DNA of 64,000 nucleotides, taken from contig NZ_LMRD01000006.1 of assembly GCF_001425575.1 (NCBI RefSeq), positions 445,977-509,976 on the forward strand. The letters are read 5' to 3'. Below the pieces are notes generated by a model. The model saw only the letters and a list, made by a program, of their open reading frames with translations. It did not search any database and was not told where the DNA came from. The position numbers and the translations under genes were made by a program. Below, in pieces: positions 1-8,016 of this stretch. Source of the stretch: Aurantimonas sp. Leaf443 (GTDB lineage: Bacteria; Pseudomonadota; Alphaproteobacteria; Rhizobiales; Rhizobiaceae). The stretch's first letter is position 1; each line of letters starts with the position of its first letter.

Positions 1-631
1 GGCCAGGGACTGGATGGCGGACGTGCTCGCCGCGCTGAAGCCGGTGCGGGCCGGACGCTTCCTGGTGCATGGGGCGCACGACGCGGACAAGGTGCGGCCC
101 GGGGATCTCTCGATCCTCATCGAGGCGGGCCAGGCCTTCGGCACGGGCCATCACGGCACGACCGCCGGATGCCTGGAGATGATCGAGGCGCTGGTGCGCC
201 GGCGACGGCCGGTGAACGCGCTGGATCTGGGCACGGGCAGCGCTGTTCTGGCGATCGGCCTCGCGCTTCTGGCGCGCGTGCCGGTCCTGGCGACCGACAT
301 CGATCCCGTGGCAACGAAGGTCGCGGCCGGCAATGCGGCGGCGAACGGCGTCTCGCAGCTGGTGAAGACGGTGACGGCGGCCGGTTTCGACGCGCCGGCG
401 GTGCGCGGGCGCGCGCCCTACGACTTCATCGTCGCCAACATCCTGGCGGGGCCGCTGATGCGGCTGGCGCCGCAATTCGAGCACCATCTGGCGCCCGGCG
501 GCGACATCGTCCTCTCGGGCATCCTCGCCACGCAGCGGCGCGCGGTGCTGGCGGCCTTCCGCAATCAGGAGCTCGTCCATCGCGGCACGCTGCAGCGCGG
601 CGACTGGGTGACGCTGCACCTGTCGCGGTGA
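1..631 (+). CDS. prmA: Ribosomal protein L11 methyltransferase, C-terminal part (cut by window edge)
   Basis: The reading frame is open from base 2 to the stop at 629-631, so the gene begins before the window; about 209 of the usual 280-300 residues are visible. The enzyme trimethylates L11 (RplK) in the cytoplasm using S-adenosylmethionine. The sequence shows the class I methyltransferase motif I ([17 protein letters not shown]), an acidic loop (DIDPVA) and the PrmA-type motif IV region (VANILAGPL), preceded by the family's [12 protein letters not shown] segment. A perfect hairpin follows the stop codon. The ATG at base 14 is internal, not the start. Confidence 0.93.
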   Translation, partial: ARDWMADVLAALKPVRAGRFLVHGAHDADKVRPGDLSILIEAGQAFGTGHHGTTAGCLEMIEALVRRRRPVNALDLGTGSAVLAIGLALLARVPVLATDIDPVATKVAAGNAAANGVSQLVKTVTAAGFDAPAVRGRAPYDFIVANILAGPLMRLAPQFEHHLAPGGDIVLSGILATQRRAVLAAFRNQELVHRGTLQRGDWVTLHLSR

Positions 632-666
632 AGCGGAACGGCGCGCGCGCCGGGGTCCGGACATGC

Positions 667-697
667 GAACGCCCGGCCGTTCAGCGACCGGGCGTTC
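667..697. terminator. Bidirectional hairpin terminator between convergent prmA and a small ORF
   Basis: A perfect 10-bp stem (667-676 GAACGCCCGG with 688-697 CCGGGCGTTC) and an 11-nt loop lie 36 bases after the prmA stop and 23 bases before the end of the convergent small ORF. There is no long T-tract, so efficiency is uncertain. Confidence 0.6.
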
Positions 698-719
698 CGT
701 TCATACGTCCGGCGGGCGA

Positions 720-863
720 TCAGTGGCGGCGCGGAGCGCTCGCCTCGAACAGCGACTCGCGGGCGGCGGACAGCGTCTCGCCACGGCCGATGACCGAGTA
801 GGCGTCTTCGTTGAAGCGGCGGGCGGTGCGCTCGCGACCGCTGATATTTCTCTGCATCGACAT
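720..863 (-). CDS. Small protein of unknown function (47 aa)
   Basis: A 47-residue ORF starts with ATG at 863 (MSMQRNISGRERTARRFNE...) and ends ...SLFEASAPRRH. It is basic and hydrophilic with no membrane segment. Its boundaries fit the context: it ends just beyond the hairpin shared with prmA and is divergent from the aminopeptidase gene. Longer in-frame upstream starts exist (to 1043), but that extension has no protein-like composition. I do not recognise a named family, although its position between prmA and an aminopeptidase P gene recalls small hypothetical genes of rhizobia. It may be a real small gene or a chance ORF. Confidence 0.45.
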   Translation of the reverse strand: MSMQRNISGRERTARRFNEDAYSVIGRGETLSAARESLFEASAPRRH

Positions 864-1029
864 GCGACTTAAACCTGTTGAACGCCGGTTTACCCGGCTG
901 GAGGACTGGCAGAAGCTGGCGGACGTCATCGGATCGAACCTCGAACGAATCTTCCTGCCTCCCGTCCATCTCCATATGCGGTGGCGGGCCGCGTTCCGGT
1001 ATGCCCGCCCGCGCATAGGTCCATCCCGG

Positions 1030-1046
1030 ATATTGCATTGCAATAT
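1030..1046. promoter_or_regulatory. AT-rich palindrome, candidate operator upstream of aminopeptidase P
   Basis: ATATTGCA-T-TGCAATAT is a perfect inverted repeat with 8-bp arms and a 1-nt centre, set in very GC-rich DNA. It lies 100 bases before the aminopeptidase start and between two divergent genes, which suits an operator. The regulator is unknown. Confidence 0.35.
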
Positions 1047-1145
1047 GGGCGGCCCCTTCAGCTTGCCTTAAGCTTTCTGGACATTCACCCTGCGGGGCGC
1101 CGTGCCCCATCCGTCATCCTCCGTCCTTTCACGAGACATTTCAGC

Positions 1146-2972
1146 ATGTTCCAGTCCTTCGACGAGACCGCCGACTTCTCGCAGAGCGCCTCGCGCCTCG
1201 CTCGCCTGCGGGCGGCGCTGACAGACGCCGGGGTGGACGGCTTCCTCGTGCCGCGCGCCGACGAGCATCAGGGCGAGTACATTCCCGACAGTGCCGCGCG
1301 GCTTGCCTGGCTCACCGGCTTCTCCGGCTCGGCCGGCATGGCGGTGGTGCTGAGGGACAGGGCGGCGCTTCTCGTCGACGGGCGCTACACGCTGCAGGTC
1401 CGCTCGCAGATCGACACGGGCGCGGTGGAGCCGGTCTCGACGGTCGAGACCTCGCTGGAGGCCTTCCTCGCGGAAGCGGCGCCGGGCGCTTCGATCGGCT
1501 ACGACCCTTGGCTCCACACGAGCGGCGAGGTGGCGCGGCTGGAGAAGGCGCTGGCGGCGACCGGCGGGCGGCTGGTGGCGCTGGCGCACAACCCCGTCGA
1601 CCGCATCTGGAACGACCGGCCGGCGCCGCCGCAGGGGCGCGCCGCGCTCCACCCGGAAGCCTTGGCGGGCGAGAGCGCCGCGGCCAAGCTGGAGCGCATG
1701 CGCGCGGCGATGGCGAAGGCCGATGTCGCCGCGACCGTGCTCACGGACCCGTCCTCGATCGCCTGGACCTTCAACCTGCGCGGTTCGGACGTGCCGCACA
1801 CGCCGCTGATGCTGGCCTTCGCCATCCTGCCGCGCGAGGGGCGGCCGGTGCTCTTCGTCGACGGCGCCAAGCTCGACGCCGAGACGCGCGCCGCGCTCGC
1901 CCCGCTTGCCGAGATCGAGGCGCCGGACGGGCTGGAGGCGGCGCTGCGCCGACGCGCCAGGGGCGGGCGCATCGGCCTCGACCCGGCGCTCGCGGCAAGG
2001 CGCCTCTTCGACCTCGTGGAGCAGGCCGGCGGCACGGCGGTGGAGTTCGCCGACCCGGCGCGCCTGCCGCGCGCGGTCAAGAACGCGGCCGAGCTCGACG
2101 GCGCGCGGGCGGCGCATCGGCGCGACGGGGCGGCCGTCTGCGCCTTCCTCGCCTGGCTGGACGGGCAGGAACCCGGCACGCTGACCGAGATCGGAGCGGC
2201 CAAGGCGCTGGAGGCGGCGCGCGCCGAGCGGGGGCGCAAGGAAGGGATGGACCTTCTCGACATCTCCTTCGACACGATCGCGGGGTCGGGGCCGAACGGG
2301 GCCATCGTCCATTACCGCGTCAACGAGAACAGCGACCGCACGCTCCGGGCGGGCGAACTCTTCCTGCTCGATTCGGGCGCGCAGTATCGCGACGGCACGA
2401 CCGACATCACCCGCACCGTGCCGATCGGTCCCGTGGGCGCCGACGAGCGGCGGATGTTCACGCTGGTCCTGAAAGGCATGATCGCGATCTCCACGGCGCG
2501 CTTTCCCAAGGGCACGCGCGGCCTGGACCTCGACCCGCTGGCGCGCATCGCCCTGTGGAAGGCCGGCGTGAACTACGCGCATGGCACGGGCCATGGCGTC
2601 GGCTCCTATCTCGCCGTGCACGAGGGGCCGCAGTCGCTCTCGCCGCGCGGGGCGGCGGTTCTGCTGCCGGGCATGATCCTTTCCAACGAGCCCGGCTACT
2701 ACCGCGAGGGCGAATTCGGCATCCGCATCGAGAATCTCGTCGTGGTGGAGGAGGCGCGCCCCATCGAGGGCGGCGATCTGCCGATGCACGCGTTCGAGAC
2801 GCTGACGCTGGTGCCCGTCGACCGCCGCCTCGTGGAGGTCGGCCTCCTGACGCCGGAGGAGCGGGACTGGCTCGACGCCTATCACGCGCGTGTGCGCGCC
2901 GAGATCGCGCCGCTTCTGGACGAGCGGGCCCGCGCCTGGCTGGAGGAAAAGACGGCGCCGCTCGCCCCTTGA
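1146..2972 (+). CDS. pepP: Xaa-Pro aminopeptidase (aminopeptidase P, M24B family), 608 aa
   Basis: This cytoplasmic metallopeptidase removes N-terminal residues that precede proline. It has the long three-domain form (about 600 residues, like eukaryotic XPNPEP1): two creatinase-like N-terminal domains, then a pita-bread catalytic domain. Metal ligands are visible in LLDSGAQYRDGTTDITRT (two Asp), HGTGHGVG (His), LSNEPGYY (Glu) and GIRIENLV (Glu). ATG 1146 (MFQSFDETADF) was chosen because homology begins there; an in-frame start at 981 adds unrelated sequence. It appears monocistronic, with a strong hairpin 46 bases past the stop. Confidence 0.92.
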   Translation: MFQSFDETADFSQSASRLARLRAALTDAGVDGFLVPRADEHQGEYIPDSAARLAWLTGFSGSAGMAVVLRDRAALLVDGRYTLQVRSQIDTGAVEPVSTVETSLEAFLAEAAPGASIGYDPWLHTSGEVARLEKALAATGGRLVALAHNPVDRIWNDRPAPPQGRAALHPEALAGESAAAKLERMRAAMAKADVAATVLTDPSSIAWTFNLRGSDVPHTPLMLAFAILPREGRPVLFVDGAKLDAETRAALAPLAEIEAPDGLEAALRRRARGGRIGLDPALAARRLFDLVEQAGGTAVEFADPARLPRAVKNAAELDGARAAHRRDGAAVCAFLAWLDGQEPGTLTEIGAAKALEAARAERGRKEGMDLLDISFDTIAGSGPNGAIVHYRVNENSDRTLRAGELFLLDSGAQYRDGTTDITRTVPIGPVGADERRMFTLVLKGMIAISTARFPKGTRGLDLDPLARIALWKAGVNYAHGTGHGVGSYLAVHEGPQSLSPRGAAVLLPGMILSNEPGYYREGEFGIRIENLVVVEEARPIEGGDLPMHAFETLTLVPVDRRLVEVGLLTPEERDWLDAYHARVRAEIAPLLDERARAWLEEKTAPLAP

Positions 2973-3018
2973 CCTCAAGCCGCCCGGTGGCGTGGTACGA
3001 CGGGCGAGGCATGAAAAA

Positions 3019-3047
3019 GCCCGGCGGCGAGGGGATCGCCGCCGGGC
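3019..3047 (-). terminator. Intrinsic terminator of the BA14K gene (also opposes pepP)
   Basis: A 12-bp perfect stem (3019-3030 with 3036-3047) and a 5-nt loop are followed on the minus strand by CTTTTTC. This is a classical Rho-independent terminator for the minus-strand gene ending at 3091, and the stem also follows the convergent pepP gene. Confidence 0.8.
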
Positions 3048-3090
3048 CGTTCATGGCGCAGAACCGGCGCGCGAGGCGCCGGGCCGAAGC

Positions 3091-3606
3091 CTACTGGCAG
3101 AACTGACGCGGACCGTTATAGGGCTGGAACGTGCCGGACCGGGCGTCGAACGAGCGGTAGCGGGCCGAGCAGTAATTGTACCATTCGCGGCTCCAGGGCG
3201 CCGGGCGCGCCGAGACGTAGCGCGGCGCCGCATGATAGCGGGGAGCGACGCGGTAGTAGGTGGGCGCCGGCGTGTAGTAACGCGGCGCGGCACGATAGTA
3301 GCGGGGCGCGGGCTCGTAGTAGCGCGGCTGGCTCGCGATCGCCGCGCCGATGCCCAGGCCGATGACCGCCCCGGCGAGCGCCGCCCCGCCGGACCCGATG
3401 CCGTTGTGCCGGCGATGGCTGTAATAGCGCCGACCGCCGTCGTGATAGCCGCGATGGCCGTCCCAACCGCGCCGATCCCAGCGCGGATCGGCCTTGGCCG
3501 CCGTGACGCCGACGAGCGGCGTGCCGCTCGGCACGCCGAGCGGCGCCAGCGACACGGCAAGTGCCAGCGCGATCGACTTCACGCCCCAGGACTTCAGGAA
3601 AGACAT
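3091..3606 (-). CDS. BA14K family protein (171 aa), exported Tyr/Pro-rich
   Basis: The start is ATG 3606 with GGAGG a few bases upstream; an in-frame start 15 codons earlier lacks a better site. Residues 1-33 form a signal peptide-like segment (MSFLKSWGVKSIALALAVSL...). The middle has a glycine/alanine hydrophobic stretch (GSGGAALAGAVIGLGIGAAIA) followed by tandem PRYY/APRYY units. The C-terminus (WYNYCSARYRSFDARSG...) is the BA14K signature: W-x-x-x-C-x-x-R-Y-x-S-[FY]-D, then a terminal C. The family was named for an immunoreactive 14-kDa Brucella protein with lectin-like activity and is common in Hyphomicrobiales. The function here is inferred only as a cell-envelope or secreted protein. 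Confidence 0.85.
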   Translation of the reverse strand: MSFLKSWGVKSIALALAVSLAPLGVPSGTPLVGVTAAKADPRWDRRGWDGHRGYHDGGRRYYSHRRHNGIGSGGAALAGAVIGLGIGAAIASQPRYYEPAPRYYRAAPRYYTPAPTYYRVAPRYHAAPRYVSARPAPWSREWYNYCSARYRSFDARSGTFQPYNGPRQFCQ

Positions 3607-3882
3607 GACGACCTCCAAACTCGTGCGAAAGACTTGTGACGATGTAACGCCGTGGAAGCTGAATGGCTCCTGAACACTGTGGCGATCACGCAAGCGTTGA
3701 CGGAACCTTCCGCGACGCGGCGTTCGGCGGAGGCCTTGAAGCCTTTTCGCGGGGCGACAGGTGTGGATGACGGACGTTTCGCCGCAGGGTTGGCGGCACG
3801 ACGGGGGACAAGCGGGCCGTGCACGGGGCATGATGGTGCGCGGGGCGACGGCCCGGAGCGAGGCAGGCAGGGGAGCGAGCGG

Positions 3883-5295
3883 ATGAGCGACACGGCGGCG
3901 GGCAGCGGTGCGGCGGCGGGCGAACTGGAGCCGAGTCTCCATCGCGTGATGGGGCCGGGCCTCCTCCTTCTCTTCATCGTGGGCGATATCCTGGGCACGG
4001 GCATCTACGCGCTGACCGGCAAGGTCGCCGCGCAGGTCGGGGGCGTCGTCTGGCTGCCCTTCCTGTGCGCCTTCGTCGTCGCCTTGATCACCGCCTTCAG
4101 CTATCTCGAACTCGTCACCAAATATCCGAAGGCGGCGGGCGCGGCGCTCTACACGCACAAGGCCTTCGGCGTGCACTTCATCACCTTCCTCGTCGCCTTC
4201 GCGGTCATGTGCTCGGGCATCACCTCGGCTTCCACGGCCAGCCGCGCCTTCGCGGCGAATTTCTCGAGCGGCTTCGGCCTCGGGCTCGGCGATCTCGGCG
4301 TGACGGTCGTGGCGCTTCTCTTCATGACGCTGGTGGCGGTGGTGAACTTCCGGGGCGTCGGAGAAAGCGTGAAGGCGAACGTCGTCCTCACCTGCGTGGA
4401 ACTGACCGGCCTCCTCATCATCATCTGCATCGGCCTCTATGCCATCACGGCCGGGCAGGGCGACGTCTCGCGCATCTGGACCTTCGAGCCGGCGGGCGAC
4501 CGGGGCATGTTCTGGGCCGTGGTGGGCGCGACGACGCTCGCCTTCTTCGCCATGGTCGGCTTCGAGGACTCGGTGAACATGGCCGAGGAGTGCAAGGACC
4601 CCTCGCGCATCTTCCCCAAGGTGCTGCTCACGGGCCTCCTCCTCACCGGCGTCATCTACGTGCTGGTCTCGATCTCGGCGATCACGCTCGTGCCGGCGGC
4701 CGAACTCGGCGAGGGCGAGACGCCGCTCCTGAAGGTGGTGCAGGCGGGCGCGCCGAACTTCCCGATCGGCATCTTCGGCGTCATCACCATGTTCGCCGTG
4801 GCCAATTCCGCGCTCATCAACATGCTGATGGCCAGCCGCCTCGTCTACGGCATGAGCCGCGAGGGCGTGCTTCCCTCGGCGCTGGGACGGGTGCATTCGA
4901 ACCGCCGCACGCCCTTCGTCGCCATCGGCTTCACGTCGCTCCTGGCGATGGGGCTCATCATCGTCGTCGGCGGCGTCGGCAAGCTGGGCGACACGACGGC
5001 GCTCCTGCTTCTGGCGGTCTTCGCCGTCGTCAACGTCGCCGTCCTGGTGCTGCGCAAGGACAAGGTGGCGCACAAGCATTTCCGCACGCCGGCGCCCTTG
5101 CCGATCCTCGGCGCGCTGACCTGCCTCTTCCTCGTCGGCCCCTGGACCGGGCGGCCGGGCGAGGTCTACCAGATCGCCGGCATCCTTCTCCTCATCGGCG
5201 TGGTGCTCTGGGGCGTGACCTCGCTCCTCATGCGCCGACAGGCGACGCTTCGCGGCCATGAACTCGCCAAGACCCGCGTCGGCCCGGTGAACTGA
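3883..5295 (+). CDS. APC-superfamily amino acid permease (470 aa)
   Basis: This is a polytopic inner-membrane transporter with about 12 hydrophobic segments. The first helix carries the APC consensus (LLFIVGDILGTGIYALTGKVA), and the segment FFAMVGFEDSVNMAEECKDPSR is typical of cationic amino acid/polyamine-type members. ATG 3883 (MSDTAAGSGAAAGELEPSL) was selected because the upstream in-frame extension to 3652 is non-homologous arginine/alanine-rich sequence. The substrate cannot be named from sequence alone. It stands alone, divergent from the BA14K gene and convergent with the MmeI-like gene 13 bases away. Confidence 0.85.
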   Translation: MSDTAAGSGAAAGELEPSLHRVMGPGLLLLFIVGDILGTGIYALTGKVAAQVGGVVWLPFLCAFVVALITAFSYLELVTKYPKAAGAALYTHKAFGVHFITFLVAFAVMCSGITSASTASRAFAANFSSGFGLGLGDLGVTVVALLFMTLVAVVNFRGVGESVKANVVLTCVELTGLLIIICIGLYAITAGQGDVSRIWTFEPAGDRGMFWAVVGATTLAFFAMVGFEDSVNMAEECKDPSRIFPKVLLTGLLLTGVIYVLVSISAITLVPAAELGEGETPLLKVVQAGAPNFPIGIFGVITMFAVANSALINMLMASRLVYGMSREGVLPSALGRVHSNRRTPFVAIGFTSLLAMGLIIVVGGVGKLGDTTALLLLAVFAVVNVAVLVLRKDKVAHKHFRTPAPLPILGALTCLFLVGPWTGRPGEVYQIAGILLLIGVVLWGVTSLLMRRQATLRGHELAKTRVGPVN

Positions 5296-5308
5296 GAAAG
5301 GGCGCGCG

Positions 5309-7012
5309 TCACGGGGCGGCGCGGGCCGCACCGCTTCCGCCGCGCGCCGCCAGCATGCGCCCGTCGCCGAGATCGACGATGCGCCCGAAGCGAAGGAGGG
5401 TCTGAAGGGCGCGCGCCGCCCGCGGGCCGACCCTTCGGCCGGGCGCGAAGGCCTCGGCGATCTCGGCCGGCGTCATGGCACGGCCGGACCCGGCGAGGAG
5501 GCGCTCCACCGCGAGCGGCTGATCGATGACGTCCGCGGGAAATACGGGGCGCGGCGGCAGCGCCGGCGGCGGCGGTGGGACCATCGCCGGCGCCTCCTCG
5601 CGAAAGCCCGCGCCGCGCTCCAGAAGGGGGCGCTGATAGTCCGGCCGCAGCCAGCGCACGAGGCCCGCCGCCTCCTCGCGGGCGCGCGCGGCGTTGAGCG
5701 CGACGAGACGCTCCAGCACTGCCTCCTGGCCGAGCTCGGCCGGCCAGCCATAGGCCTGGAGCGTCGCCCGGTCGATCGCCTCGTGCAGTTCCTGGAGGAT
5801 GAGGACGAGGCCGCGACGGCGGATGTCGGCCTGTTTCGCCGAGAGGCCGGCGCCCTGACGCATCGCGTCGAGGACGTTGTAGAGTCCGGTCAGCGTGAGA
5901 TCGGGATTGTCGGCGAGGACGCGCCTGCGGGTTTCGTCCAGTTCCTCGGCCGTCGCCCGAAGCGTCTCGACCGTTCGCCCTTCGAGCGGCGGGAAGGGGA
6001 AAGGGTCGAAGATCGCGGGATCGACCTCCGTCCAGCGCACCCGGGCGGCCGCGAGGAGCTCGGCGATTTCCGCGGCCGGCAGGGCGAAGGCGCTCGCCTC
6101 GCGGAAGAGATTGCCGTTGAAATGGCGCAGATGGGCGCGGAATCCGGTGAAGAAGCGGTCCTCGCGCCGGGGCGCGTCCATCTTGCGCCAGAGTTCGGTG
6201 ACGGTCGGTGCGAAGGCCTCCGGCGTCTCCACGCAATCGGCGAGGAGGCGGGAGAAGCTGTCCTTGGGCAGGAGCCCGACATCCTCGGCGAACATCGTGA
6301 AGATGCAGCGCACCAGGAATTGCGCCACCTCCGCGGGCGGATGCTCGGCCTCCAGATGCCGGCTGACGACGGCCAGGCGCTCGGCGACGCCGCGCGTCAC
6401 GCGGGCGGCCTCGCGGGCGGGGTCGAGCGCGTTCGGGTCCGTCCAGACGAGGGCGAGGCGGCGCCGCACGCTTTCCTCGCGCAGCATGTCCAGCGTGATG
6501 CGGAAGCCGTTGCGGTCCGGGGACTGCCCGTAGCCGCGACCGGTGCCGGTGAAGTCGGCGTAGAGTTCGATGACGCGGCCGACATCCACGACGAGGAGGA
6601 AGGGCGGCGCGGCATGGGAGGGATCGAGCAGGAAGACGTAGCCCTCGGCCTGCCGGCGGGCGTTCTGCATCATCACGTCCCAGTTGCGCGTCGCGCGGCC
6701 CGCCCGCCGCGGCGGCGCCTCGCGTTCGGGCAAGGCCTTCTCCCGCCCGGGCAGGCGCGACTGCTTGGCTTCCAGAATGAAACAGTCGCGCTTGTAGAGA
6801 TCGATCCGGCGCGGCTGGGGCGCCCCCTCGCTCTCGCGCGGGCGCACGGCGCGCTCGAAGACGTAATCGTTGAACCGCGTGTCGGCGCCGGCCGGCTCCG
6901 GACGCGCCACGCCGATGACGTCGCACAGCTCGCTGAGGAACATCATGGTGTTCGCTCGCTCGGCGCCGCCCTCGCGGTCCGACCAGCGGGCGATGAATGC
7001 TTCGACCTGCAC
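5309..7012 (-). CDS. MmeI-like type IIL restriction protein lacking the methyltransferase/TRD core (567 aa)
   Basis: The N-terminal part matches MmeI-type fused restriction-modification enzymes: the IGVARPEP...FNDYVFERAV block, then a PD-(D/E)XK nuclease centre (D71, E81-A-K83 in DLYKRDCFILEAKQ) and the helical spacer (residues about 110-335). At about residue 335 the text jumps from EVDPAIF to DPFPFPPLEG, which in full-length relatives lie on either side of the roughly 500-residue methyltransferase and most of the target-recognition domain. The usual C-terminal helices (LTLTGLYNVLDAMR, LHEAIDRATLQAYGW, GLVRWLRP) and a winged-helix-like tail follow. No motif I (FxGxG) or NPPY motif is present. 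The start is GTG 7012 with GGGAGGAG upstream. It could be a degenerate in-frame deletion product or a nuclease-only variant. Confidence 0.75.
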   Translation of the reverse strand: MQVEAFIARWSDREGGAERANTMMFLSELCDVIGVARPEPAGADTRFNDYVFERAVRPRESEGAPQPRRIDLYKRDCFILEAKQSRLPGREKALPEREAPPRRAGRATRNWDVMMQNARRQAEGYVFLLDPSHAAPPFLLVVDVGRVIELYADFTGTGRGYGQSPDRNGFRITLDMLREESVRRRLALVWTDPNALDPAREAARVTRGVAERLAVVSRHLEAEHPPAEVAQFLVRCIFTMFAEDVGLLPKDSFSRLLADCVETPEAFAPTVTELWRKMDAPRREDRFFTGFRAHLRHFNGNLFREASAFALPAAEIAELLAAARVRWTEVDPAIFDPFPFPPLEGRTVETLRATAEELDETRRRVLADNPDLTLTGLYNVLDAMRQGAGLSAKQADIRRRGLVLILQELHEAIDRATLQAYGWPAELGQEAVLERLVALNAARAREEAAGLVRWLRPDYQRPLLERGAGFREEAPAMVPPPPPALPPRPVFPADVIDQPLAVERLLAGSGRAMTPAEIAEAFAPGRRVGPRAARALQTLLRFGRIVDLGDGRMLAARGGSGAARAAP

Positions 7013-7170
7013 CTGCGCCTTCTCCTCCCGCGATCAAGCCGGAGTGAGAAAAGCAACCCAGGACTGTAGTATCAAGAAAAATGCACGCTTAGGGTGAATG
7101 CCTTGATGCCGCATGTGTGCGGTGGTGGCACGCCCGCCGTCGTCCGAAGCGTCCGAGAACACGTTGCGGA

Positions 7171-7626
7171 ATGACGCAGATCGCGAAATTCGTGGCGCGA
7201 TGGGGGTCGAGCGCGGCGACCGTCGCGCCCCATCCGTTGATCGCCGGCGCAGCCAGGTCGATCGAAGGCGGCTTGTGGCTCGCCGATTATGACGATCCCG
7301 TCGAGACCACTTGCGATGCGCCGAGAACGCCGGGCGAACTGCGGGCCGCCGTGCTCACCGAACGCGGGCGAGCGGGCACGGAAATGCATCCTATCGTGGA
7401 ACGCGCGTCGGCGTATGCGGACGGTTTCCCGAAGGATAAGGTCGAGAACTGGGACAATCTCGTGCGCATTCCGACGTATCGACACCCTGAGGTGAGCGGC
7501 TGGTACATGGTCAGACGAGAGCGGTTTGGCGGGCTCTCTGCCCGGCAATATCTCCGCGGCAAGACCTGGGAAGAACGGCATGCCGTCGGGCTGGAAGCGT
7601 TAAAAGAGTTTGAGGTTCTCAGATGA
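7171..7626 (+). CDS. Candidate HNH-like toxin domain protein (151 aa)
   Basis: The C-terminal half resembles a domain that, as I recall, ends many polymorphic-toxin proteins: M-H-P-I-V-E (H73-E77), NLVRIP (N96) and H105, then GWY, GGLSARQYLRGK and WEERHAVGLEALKEFEVL. The H...N...H order fits a beta-beta-alpha (HNH/AHH-like) nuclease, but the usual HH dyad is HP here, so activity is uncertain. The short, weakly conserved N-terminus suggests an orphan toxin cassette without its delivery domains. ATG 7171 is the chosen start; an in-frame GTG at 7117 adds a very basic stretch. It overlaps the downstream DUF2019 gene by 4 bases (ATGA), implying co-translation with a partner. Confidence 0.55.
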   Translation: MTQIAKFVARWGSSAATVAPHPLIAGAARSIEGGLWLADYDDPVETTCDAPRTPGELRAAVLTERGRAGTEMHPIVERASAYADGFPKDKVENWDNLVRIPTYRHPEVSGWYMVRRERFGGLSARQYLRGKTWEERHAVGLEALKEFEVLR

Positions 7627-8000
7627 AGAGCAGGAAATCTATTGCCGAGATGACGGACGACGAGATCCGCCTCCGCTTCATCGAGATCGGCATCGCCCAG
7701 TTCGACGTAGCTTGCGAGCCGGAAGATGCAGATCAGTTCAATCGTTTCTACGCAGAAAACGAGAAGCTCGAGGAGAAATTGCGGTCGAGGCCAGGCGATA
7801 GGCGGCCCGTGCTCTTCGATCCGATGAAGCATCCGAACATGCAACTGCGGTTCAATGCCGCGACGGCCCTGTTCGCGCTCTACCCGAAAGAGGCACGCGA
7901 AGCGCTTCTCGAGATTCACGAGAAGGCCGACGGACCGATCGCCACCGGTGCGATCGCGCATCTCGACTGGATCGATCAGGGCAAGTTCACGCCGACGTGA
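7623..8000 (+). CDS. DUF2019 domain protein, candidate immunity partner (125 aa)
   Basis: This is a soluble helical protein with the DUF2019 pattern: MTDDEIRLRFIEIGIAQ at the N-terminus, a FNRFYAENEKLEEKL helix, then HPNMQLRFNAATALFALYPKEAREALLEI, which looks like one HEAT-like repeat. The start ATG 7623 overlaps the stop of the preceding gene, so the two are translationally coupled. DUF2019 proteins are often found near toxin cassettes and are plausible immunity proteins, which is an inference from context. The gene ends 16 bases before the convergent uvrD stop. Confidence 0.75.
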   Translation: MKSRKSIAEMTDDEIRLRFIEIGIAQFDVACEPEDADQFNRFYAENEKLEEKLRSRPGDRRPVLFDPMKHPNMQLRFNAATALFALYPKEAREALLEIHEKADGPIATGAIAHLDWIDQGKFTPT

Positions 8001-8016
8001 CGCCGGCGCCGCTCCT

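Noticed and set aside
1068-2978. Long minus-strand ORF of 636 codons opposite aminopeptidase P
   Set aside because: It is an Arg/Ala/Gly-rich shadow frame produced by GC-rich codon bias; the plus strand carries all M24 metal-ligand motifs.
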